DNA of 64,000 nucleotides. Origin: Mycobacterium sp. ITM-2016-00317. GTDB taxonomy: Bacteria; Actinomycetota; Actinomycetes; Mycobacteriales; Mycobacteriaceae. Position 1 is the stretch's first letter. The number at the start of each line of letters is the position of its first letter. Shown here one piece after another: positions 8,329-15,630 of the stretch. Made by a program: the position numbers and the translations under genes. The stretch spans positions 2,542,001-2,606,000 of the forward strand of contig NZ_CP134399.1 of NCBI RefSeq assembly GCF_002968295.1, in the 5' to 3' direction. The notes under the pieces were generated by a model. It saw only the letters and a program-made list of their open reading frames with translations, was not told the origin of the DNA and searched no databases.

Positions 8329-9650
8329 TCAGCCCTGGATCTTCTCTGCTTCGGCCTGTGCGGCGGCCAGAGCGTCTTCGACGCTCTTCTTGCCGGCGAC
8401 CGCCTCGTTGAGCTCGGTGCCGACGGCCTGGATCATCTCCTCGCCGCTGGGACCCTGAGTCAGCGGAGCGGCGTCGCTCAGCAGTTGCTCGACGGTGCGG
8501 TAGTACTCCTCACCGAACTGTCCCTGCAGCACCGCCGGGTCCTGCAGCGTGCTCTGGCGGATCGCCGCGCCGCCCTTCTCGGTGCGCACCACGTCGTTGG
8601 GCTTGGCGGTGATCCACGAGACGAATGCCCACGCCGCGTCGGGGGTCGCCGAGTTGGCCGGGATCGCCCAGCTCCACGAGCCGAGCACCTGCTTGCCGCC
8701 CGGGATGGGGGCGAGCTTGACCTTGCCACGGCCGGCCCGGAGCCCGGCTCGTTGATCGCAGGCAGCTGCCAGTTGTAGTTGATCATCGACGCGGACTGGT
8801 TCGCCGCCACCGAACGCTGCGCCTCGTCCATGCCCCAGCTGAGGCTGTTGGCGGGTGCGGCGGTGTTGTAGGTGTCGATGTACGCCTCGAGGGCGCGCTT
8901 GGCTTCGGGTGTGTTCAGCGTGACGTTGCCGTCGGCGTCGTAGATCGATCCGCCTGCGGCGAACAGCCAGTTGCCCCACTCTTCGAAGATCTTGTAACCA
9001 CGCTGCGGCTGCATCGCGATGCCGGCGCGGTCGCCGCTCTTGAGCGCCTTGCTGGTGCTGACCAGTTCGTCGAGCGTCGTCGGAACCTGCTGGTTGGCGG
9101 CCGCCAGATCGTCGGCGTTGTACAGGTATCCGAGCGCGTAGTTGTAGAACGGCACGCCGTAGCGGACCCCGTCGACGGTGGTGATGTCGGTCAGCGGCTT
9201 GAAGAAGTCGCCGGCGTCGTAGTCCGGGGTGCTGTCGATGCGGCTGTCGAGCGGCTGCAGGAAGTTCGCGTTGGCGAAGTCGACCATCCACGGGTTGTCG
9301 ACCACGATCAGGTCGTAGGTCGGCGACGAGGACTGGAACGACGACACCAGCTTGTCGCGCATCTGGTCGAACGTCAGCGACTCGATGTTGACGTCGACGT
9401 CCGGGTATTCCTTGTTGAAGTCGGCCACCATCGACCGCACGATGTCGGTGTCCGGGACGTTCTCCATCAGGATCCGCACCGTGCCCGAGATGTCGGTGGG
9501 GACCTCACCGCTGCCGGTGGACTCGGCCTGTTCCGGTCCGCCGCTGCCGGCGCAGGCCGACAGTACGAGCGCGCCGGCGGCGAACATCGCGAGGAAGGCG
9601 GTACGGGTCTTGCCGCGCCGCCTTTGGGTGGGGATTTGAGCGAATCTCAT
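8329..9650 (-). pseudogene. Sugar ABC transporter substrate-binding lipoprotein, apparent frameshift
   Basis: The N-terminal frame starts at ATG 9650 (AAAGGAA ten bases upstream) with a lipoprotein signal ending LVLSACAG, then a type-1 extracellular sugar-binding protein up to about QLPAINEPGSGP. The rest of the family fold (GKVKLAPIPGGKQVLGSWSW to the C-terminal KIQG) continues in the neighbouring frame. The switch lies in the GC run at about 8731-8742 and equals loss of one base; the total length of 1322 nt is one short of a multiple of three. With the base restored the protein would be 440 residues, normal for the family. All other operon genes are intact, so either the strain has lost uptake or this is a consensus error. 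Confidence 0.82.
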
Positions 9651-9666
9651 TACAGTGCTGTTCCTT

Positions 9667-11148
9667 TCATCGGGTGGTGCGGGCCAGAGTGTGGGAGATC
9701 GGGGCCATCGCGGTACCGAGCTCACGCCAGGTGGCGTAGGCCTCGTCGTAGGCCGCGCGGCGGGCCGGATCCGGGGTGTAGGGCGCGTCCAAAGTGATGA
9801 AGCGTGCCGCGTCCGACCAGTCGTCGAGCGCGCCGACGCCGATCGCGGCGATCACCGCGGCGCCCAGCGACGCGCCCGGGTGACCGCGCACCGGAAGCAT
9901 GTCGTGGCCCAGCACGTCGGCGTGAATCTGTTTCCACAGAGTCGATTTGGAGCCGCCGTTGGTGATCATCACCCGGGTGAACGGGATGCCGATCTCGCCG
10001 AACACCTCGACGTGGTGGCGGAACCCGAACGCGATCGCCTCCAGCACCGAGCGGTACATGTCCGCCCTGGTGTGCCCCAGGTGCATGCCGGCGAAGACGC
10101 CACGCAGGTCCGGGTCGTGCAATGGGCTCTTCTCGCCGAGGAAATACGGCAGGCACAGGATCTCGGCGGGCGGGCGGGAGGCGGCCTCGTCGTCGAGCGC
10201 GGTCAACTCGGGACCGCCGATCAATGCCTGGAACCACCGGATCAGGCTGCCGCTGGTGGCCATGCAGCCGTTGGGCAGCCAGTGGCCCGGCACCGGGTGG
10301 GCGTCCAGATACAGGCGTTCGTCGACGATCTGCGTGTCGCTGGCGACCAGGATGTCGCCCGCTCCACCGAGTTTCACCAGGGCGTCGCCGGGATCGTTGA
10401 CACCTGCCGCGAACGCCGACAGCACGTGGTCTGCCCCGCCGACCACCAGCGCGGTGCCTGCGCGCAGGCCGGTCTCCGCCGCGGCGCGGGCACTGAGTTC
10501 GCCGACCCGGGTGCCGGGACGCCGGATCGGGGCCAGCGTGGCCGCGTCCAGGCCGGCGGCGCGCAGCACGTCGGTCGCCAGTTCCCCGTCGATCTCGAAC
10601 AGGCCCGACTCCAGTGCCCAGTTCTGTTCGACGTGCACCGGTGCGCCCAGCGCGGACAGCACCCAGTCGTAGGAGCCGACCCAGTGCGCGGTCTCGGCGT
10701 ACACCTCGGGTTCGTGTTCGCGCAGCCACACCGTGGTGGGGGCCACCGACTGCTGGGTCAGCGCGGACCCGGTCAGGCTCACCAGGTCGGTGCCGGCCAG
10801 CACCTCGGCCAGCTCGGCGACCTCGCGGTGGGCGCGGGCGTCGTTCTGAAGTATCGCGTGCCGCAACGGGTTCCCCGCGGCGTCGACCGGGACCACGGCC
10901 GGCACCATGCCCGAGGTGGCCAGGGCGCCGATCTGCTCGGGCGCCACCCCGCTGGTGGCCACCACCTCGCGGATCGACTCGATGACGTTGCGGTACCACT
11001 GCGCGGTGTCGGCCTCGGCGAAGCCGGGCGCGGGGGAGTGCAGGGTGGTCTCCCGGTTCGCGGTGGCCAGCAGGCCGCCCTGCGTGTCCAGGAGCACCGT
11101 CTTGGTGCCGGTGGTGCCGATGTCGACACCGATGGTGTATCTGCTCAC
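9667..11148 (-). CDS. FGGY-family carbohydrate kinase
   Basis: A 493-residue FGGY kinase, the usual length. The N-terminal ATPase fold opens with GVDIGTTGTKTVLLD (residues 7-21), and the C-terminal FGGY domain shows TNGGSKSTLWKQIHADVLG and GASLGAAVIAA. These enzymes phosphorylate sugars or polyols such as xylulose, ribulose or glycerol; the LQNDARAHRE segment near residue 118 sits where xylulokinase-like enzymes bind substrate, but is not diagnostic. Its start overlaps the regulator stop by 4 bp. The substrate is unknown, so xylB is not used. Confidence 0.9.
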   Translation of the reverse strand: MSRYTIGVDIGTTGTKTVLLDTQGGLLATANRETTLHSPAPGFAEADTAQWYRNVIESIREVVATSGVAPEQIGALATSGMVPAVVPVDAAGNPLRHAILQNDARAHREVAELAEVLAGTDLVSLTGSALTQQSVAPTTVWLREHEPEVYAETAHWVGSYDWVLSALGAPVHVEQNWALESGLFEIDGELATDVLRAAGLDAATLAPIRRPGTRVGELSARAAAETGLRAGTALVVGGADHVLSAFAAGVNDPGDALVKLGGAGDILVASDTQIVDERLYLDAHPVPGHWLPNGCMATSGSLIRWFQALIGGPELTALDDEAASRPPAEILCLPYFLGEKSPLHDPDLRGVFAGMHLGHTRADMYRSVLEAIAFGFRHHVEVFGEIGIPFTRVMITNGGSKSTLWKQIHADVLGHDMLPVRGHPGASLGAAVIAAIGVGALDDWSDAARFITLDAPYTPDPARRAAYDEAYATWRELGTAMAPISHTLARTTR

Positions 11149-11960
11149 CGCTGTCCTCCGGCTGCCTGTGTAGATGAATCGTCTTGTCCGGCAACACAGA
11201 TCACTTCAACGCCGGCTTCGCGCGCGGCGACCAGTGCGGGGTGGTCGGGCGGTCCGTCGCTGACGATGGTCTGGACCTGGGACAACGCGGTGATGCTGAC
11301 GAAGGTGACGCGGCCGAGCTTGCTCTTGTCCGCTGCCACGATCACGCGGTCGGCCCGCCGGCCGGCCACGCGTTTCACCCGGCTCTCGGCCTGGTGGTAG
11401 TCGGAGATCCCGCGGTCGCTGTCGATACCGGCCACACCCATCACATAGGTGTCGCAGTTGTAGCTGGCCAGCGTGTCCTCGGTGATGGGCCCGATCAGGC
11501 TGAGCTCACCGGCGCGCAGCTCGCCGCCGGTGAGTATCACGGTGGTGTCCGGCTCGTCGACCAGGGCCAGCGCGGCCAGCACGCTCGGCGTGACGACCGT
11601 CAGGCCGAGGCCGCGGCCCTTCAGTGAGTTGGCGACGGCCAGCGCGGTGCTCCCGGAGTCCAGGATCAGTGTCTCGTTGACCCCGATCAGGTCGGCCACG
11701 ACGTCGGCGATGTGGATCTTCTCCTGCGCGGCGTCGGCCACCCGGGTCGCGAACGACGGCTCGGTGTCCTTGCCCTGCACTGCGATCGCGCCGCCGACGA
11801 CCCGGCGCAGCACACCGAGGCCTTCCAGCACCTCGACGTCACGGCGGATCGTCATCTCGGAGACGTCGAACTCCTCGGCCAGGTCGGCGAAGTTGACCTC
11901 GCGGGCGGAGCGAACGCGTTGTTCGATCCGTTCCCTGCGGGTCTTCACGTCTAAGGTCAC
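11145..11960 (-). CDS. DeoR/GlpR-family transcriptional regulator
   Basis: A 271-residue regulator and first gene of the minus-strand operon. The DeoR HTH is at residues about 20-55 (VNFADLAEEFDVSEMTIRRD), followed by the sugar-phosphate sensor domain with LILDSGSTA, ILTGGELR and the ADKSKLGRV motif typical of DeoRC. DeoR proteins usually repress their own operon and are released by a phosphorylated sugar, which here would be the product of the overlapping FGGY kinase gene. Start GTG at 11960; an internal GTG a few codons downstream is an alternative. Confidence 0.92.
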   Translation of the reverse strand: MTLDVKTRRERIEQRVRSAREVNFADLAEEFDVSEMTIRRDVEVLEGLGVLRRVVGGAIAVQGKDTEPSFATRVADAAQEKIHIADVVADLIGVNETLILDSGSTALAVANSLKGRGLGLTVVTPSVLAALALVDEPDTTVILTGGELRAGELSLIGPITEDTLASYNCDTYVMGVAGIDSDRGISDYHQAESRVKRVAGRRADRVIVAADKSKLGRVTFVSITALSQVQTIVSDGPPDHPALVAAREAGVEVICVAGQDDSSTQAAGGQR

Positions 11961-11969
11961 GACACACTC

Positions 11970-11988
11970 TCTGTTTAAAATTCACAGA
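11970..11988. promoter_or_regulatory. Possible DeoR operator upstream of the carbohydrate operon
   Basis: The AT-rich sequence TCTGTTTAAAATTCACAGA has 5-bp inverted arms (TCTGT/ACAGA) and begins 10 bp upstream of the deoR-type start, an island of low GC in a GC-rich region. Its position fits an autoregulatory operator. No binding data; symmetry is short. Confidence 0.35.
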
Positions 11989-12207
11989 AAACTCCCGTTG
12001 GATCTCAGGATCTTCCGGGTTTCTGGGGCGGGGGTGTGAATCTATAACACGATGGTGTGGAGACGCCACATTTCGCGCCGATGGGTCCAGGATCGGCCGC
12101 GCAACTGCTCGTGCCGGTCCCGCGAGCGCGAAATGACCCGATACCGCGCACCGCCCAGACCTGACGCATCCTGCGTCTGGCACTCCGGTGTGGTGGGATC
12201 TAGCGCT

Positions 12208-15200
12208 ATGGGTATCAAGGTGGCCCTGGAGCACCGCACCAGCTACACGTTCGACAGACTCGTCGAGGTCTATCCGCACGTGGTCCGGCTGCGCCCTGCG
12301 CCGCACTCGCGCACCCCGATCGAGGCCTACTCGTTGACGGTCGAACCGGCCGATCACTTCGTCAACTGGCAGCAGGACGCCTTCGGCAACTTCGTGGCCA
12401 GGCTGGTGTTCCCGTCGCGCACCCGGAGTTTGACCATCACCGTCGGGCTGATCGCGGACATGATGGTGGTCAACCCGTTCGACTTCTTCATCGAGGAGTA
12501 CGCCGAACGCGTCGGCTTCGCCTACCCGGCGGCGCTGGCCGAGGACCTCAAGCCCTACCTGCGCCCGGTCGACGAGGACGACGACGGCTCCGGGCCCGGC
12601 GGCCTTGCCCAGGCATGGGTGGAGAACTTCACCGTGGCCTCCGGCACCCGCACCATCGACTTCCTCGTCGCGCTCAACCGTGCCGTCAACGCCGACGTCG
12701 GTTACTCGGTGCGGATGGAACCGGGTGTGCAGACCCCGGACGTCACGCTGCGCACCGGTATCGGGTCGTGCCGGGACTCGGCGTGGCTTCTGGTCTCCAT
12801 CCTGCGTCAGCTCGGCCTGGCCGCCCGGTTCGTGTCGGGCTACCTCGTGCAGCTGACCTCCGACGTCGAAGCGCTCGACGGGCCGTCGGGCCCGACCGCG
12901 GACTTCACCGATCTGCACGCCTGGACCGAGGTCTACATCCCGGGCGCCGGCTGGATCGGTCTCGACCCGACCTCCGGGCTGTTCGCCGGCGAGGGACACA
13001 TCCCGCTGTCGGCGACGCCCCACCCGGCCTCGGCCGCGCCGATCACCGGTGCGACCGAACCCTGCGAGACGACATTGGAATTCACCAACGTCGTGACCCG
13101 CGTCCACGAGGACCCGCGGGTGACCCTGCCCTACACGGAGCAGGCCTGGGCGGCGATCAACGCGCTGGGCGCGCGCGTCGACGACCGGCTGGCCGCGGAC
13201 GACGTGCGGCTGACGATGGGCGGTGAACCGACCTTCGTCTCGATCGACAACCGCGTCGACCCGGAATGGACCACCGACGCCGACGGCCCGCACAAGCGCG
13301 AGCGGGCCTCCGCGCTGGCCGCCCGGCTGAAGGCGGTGTGGGCGCCGCACGGCCTGGTCCAGCGCAGCCAGGGCAAGTGGTATCCGGGGGAGCCGTTGCC
13401 GCGCTGGCAGATCGGCCTGTACTGGCGGACCGACGGCGAACCCCTGTGGGCGGACGAGAAACTGCTGGCCGACCCGTGGTCGGAGGACCCGGACCCGCGC
13501 ACACCGGAGCCGGACGCCCCGGCCCGGCTGCTCGGCGCGGTCGCCGACGGCCTCGACCTGCCCGCCGGTCAGGTCCGGCCCGCCTACGAGGACGGGTTGG
13601 TGCGCCTGGCCAAGGCCGTGCGCCGGCCCGACGGCGACCCGGTGCCCGCCGAAGACGATCTCGGCGGCGACAGTCCCGACGCGCGCGCCGAACTGCTGGC
13701 CCGGCTGGACACCTCGGTGGCCGAGCCCGCCGCGTTCGTGCTGCCGCTGCACCGCCGCGACGACGACACCGGGTGGGCGAGCGCGGACTGGCGGCTGCGC
13801 CGCGGCCGGATCGTGTTGCTCGACGGCGATTCCCCGGCCGGACTCCGCCTCCCGCTGGACTCGATCAGCTGGCGTCCACCCCGCCCGGCACTGCCCGCCG
13901 ACCCGATCGAGCGCCGCCCGCCGCTGCCCGGCCACGGAACGGCCGGGCACGACCCCGCGACCCCGGAGGAAGAGGACACCGACCGGTTGCCGACGACCGC
14001 GCTGGTCGGCCAGGTCCGCGACGGTCTGCTGTACGTGTTCCTGCCGCCCACCGAGGAGCTGGAGCACTTCGTCGACCTCGTGCACCGGATCGAGTCGGCC
14101 GCGGCGGCCGTCGGGTGCCCCGTGGTGATCGAGGGCTACGGACCGCCCGACGATCCCCGGCTCACGGCCATGTCGATCACCCCGGATCCGGGCGTCATCG
14201 AGGTCAACGTCGCCCCGACCGCGTCGTTCGCCGACCAGCGCGCGCAACTTGAGACGCTCTACGCCCAGGCCAGGCTGGCCCGCCTGTCCACCGAACAGTT
14301 CGGCAACGACGGCACACACGGCGGCACCGGCGGCGGCAACCACATCACCCTCGGCGGCATCACCCCGGCGGATTCGCCGCTGCTGCGCCGTCCCGACCTG
14401 CTGGTCTCACTGCTGACCTACTGGCAGCGGCACCCGGCGCTGTCCTACCTGTTCGCCGGCAGGTTCATCGGCACCACCTCGCAGGCGCCGCGGGTGGACG
14501 AGGGCCGTCCCGAGGCCCTCTACGAGCTGGAGATCGCGTTCGCCGAGATCGCCCGGCTGACCCGGGAGCCGGGCGAAACCGCCGCTCCGGAACATGGTTG
14601 CTCCGCAAGCTCCGCTCCGGAACATGGTCGCTCCGCAAGCTCCGCTCCGGAACATGGTCGCTCCGCAAGCTCCGCTCCGTGGCTCGCCGACAGGGCCCTG
14701 CGGCACCTCCTCACCGACATCACCGGCAACACCCACCGCGCGGAGTTCTGCATCGACAAGCTCTACAGCCCCGACAGTGCCCGGGGCCGCCTCGGGCTGC
14801 TGGAGCTGCGCGGTTTCGAGATGCCGCCCCACCCCCAGATGGCGATGGTGCAGTCGCTGCTGGTCCGCTCGCTGGTCGCCTGGTTCTGGGACGAACCGCT
14901 GCGCGCGCCACTCATCCGGCACGGCGCCAACCTGCACGGTCGATACCTGTTGCCGCACTTCGTGATCCAGGACATCGCTGAGGTCGCCGCCGAGTTGCGC
15001 GGGCACGGCGTCGAGTTCGACACCAGCTGGCTGGACCCGTTCACCGAGTTCCGCTTCCCGCGTATCGGGACCGCGGTGCTCGGCGGCGTCGAGATGGAGC
15101 TGCGTGGCGCCATCGAACCGTGGAACGTGCTGGGCGAAGAGGCCACCGCCGGCGGGACCGCGCGCTACGTCGACTCCTCGGTGGAGCGGCTGCAGATCCG

Positions 15201-15630
15201 GCTGATCGGCGCGGACCGGCAACGCCATCTCGTCACCGTCAACGGCCACCCGGTGCCGATGCTGGCCACCGACAACCCCGACGTCCAGGTGGGCGGGGTG
15301 CGCTACCGCGCCTGGCAGCCCCCCAGCGCGCTGCACCCCACGATCACCGTCGACGGTCCACTGCGGTTCGAACTCGTCGACGCCGCCACCGGCATGTCCC
15401 GGGGCGGATGCACCTATCACGTGTCCCATCCCGGCGGCCGCGCCTACGACACCCCTCCGGTCAACGCGGTGGAGGCCGAGTCACGGCGGGCCCGGCGGTT
15501 CGAGACCAGCGGCTTCACCCCGGGCAAAGTCGATCTGGCCGGTCTGCGCGAGAAGCAGGCCCGGCAGGCCACCGATGTGGGTGCACCGGGCATCCTCGAT
15601 CTGCGGCGAGTGCGTACCGTTCTGCAGTAA
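12208..15630 (+). CDS. Transglutaminase fused to DUF2126 putative amidoligase
   Basis: An 1140-residue protein starting MGIKVALEHRTSY. Residues 5-90 are the bacterial transglutaminase N-domain and 140-260 the transglutaminase core with Cys188 (IGSCRDSAW), His237 (DLHAW) and Asp253 (GLDPT), a complete catalytic triad. From about residue 350 to the end is a DUF2126 region, described in the literature as a putative amidoligase, including RLTMGGEPTF, GGTGGGNHITLGG and HRAEFCIDKLY. It heads an operon with a circularly permuted ATP-grasp/alpha-E protein, a second transglutaminase and a metallopeptidase. Residues 793-822 are three copies of a ten-residue insertion, which is unusual. A longer frame to 12052 exists, but the family N-terminus begins at this ATG. 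Confidence 0.9.
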   Translation: MGIKVALEHRTSYTFDRLVEVYPHVVRLRPAPHSRTPIEAYSLTVEPADHFVNWQQDAFGNFVARLVFPSRTRSLTITVGLIADMMVVNPFDFFIEEYAERVGFAYPAALAEDLKPYLRPVDEDDDGSGPGGLAQAWVENFTVASGTRTIDFLVALNRAVNADVGYSVRMEPGVQTPDVTLRTGIGSCRDSAWLLVSILRQLGLAARFVSGYLVQLTSDVEALDGPSGPTADFTDLHAWTEVYIPGAGWIGLDPTSGLFAGEGHIPLSATPHPASAAPITGATEPCETTLEFTNVVTRVHEDPRVTLPYTEQAWAAINALGARVDDRLAADDVRLTMGGEPTFVSIDNRVDPEWTTDADGPHKRERASALAARLKAVWAPHGLVQRSQGKWYPGEPLPRWQIGLYWRTDGEPLWADEKLLADPWSEDPDPRTPEPDAPARLLGAVADGLDLPAGQVRPAYEDGLVRLAKAVRRPDGDPVPAEDDLGGDSPDARAELLARLDTSVAEPAAFVLPLHRRDDDTGWASADWRLRRGRIVLLDGDSPAGLRLPLDSISWRPPRPALPADPIERRPPLPGHGTAGHDPATPEEEDTDRLPTTALVGQVRDGLLYVFLPPTEELEHFVDLVHRIESAAAAVGCPVVIEGYGPPDDPRLTAMSITPDPGVIEVNVAPTASFADQRAQLETLYAQARLARLSTEQFGNDGTHGGTGGGNHITLGGITPADSPLLRRPDLLVSLLTYWQRHPALSYLFAGRFIGTTSQAPRVDEGRPEALYELEIAFAEIARLTREPGETAAPEHGCSASSAPEHGRSASSAPEHGRSASSAPWLADRALRHLLTDITGNTHRAEFCIDKLYSPDSARGRLGLLELRGFEMPPHPQMAMVQSLLVRSLVAWFWDEPLRAPLIRHGANLHGRYLLPHFVIQDIAEVAAELRGHGVEFDTSWLDPFTEFRFPRIGTAVLGGVEMELRGAIEPWNVLGEEATAGGTARYVDSSVERLQIRLIGADRQRHLVTVNGHPVPMLATDNPDVQVGGVRYRAWQPPSALHPTITVDGPLRFELVDAATGMSRGGCTYHVSHPGGRAYDTPPVNAVEAESRRARRFETSGFTPGKVDLAGLREKQARQATDVGAPGILDLRRVRTVLQ
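14584..14673 (+). repeat. Three in-frame 30-bp tandem repeats inside the amidoligase gene
   Basis: Copies lie at 14584-14613, 14614-14643 and 14644-14673, with one C/T difference in the first; GCTCCG at 14674 starts a partial fourth. Each unit encodes ten residues of the form APEHG(C/R)SASS. The flanking protein reads smoothly if the block is removed (GETA then APWLADRAL), so it looks like an in-frame insertion or expansion. Confidence 0.95.

Noticed and set aside
8729..8745. Programmed -1 frameshifting in the sugar-binding lipoprotein.
   Set aside because: No slippery heptamer with a downstream structure is evident, the product is a normal single-frame protein in the family, and other genes in the window show the same type of one-base loss.
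9667..11148. Naming the FGGY kinase xylB and the operon a xylulose operon.
   Set aside because: FGGY specificity cannot be read reliably from sequence and the neighbours (SDR, BtpA) fit several polyols.
12052..12207. A 52-residue N-terminal extension of the amidoligase-transglutaminase.
   Set aside because: The family N-terminus begins at ATG 12208 and the extension has low-quality, promoter-like sequence including a TATAAC near 12043.
14584..14673. A possible CRISPR array.
   Set aside because: The 30-bp units are contiguous without spacers, are in frame within a gene, and no cas gene is present.
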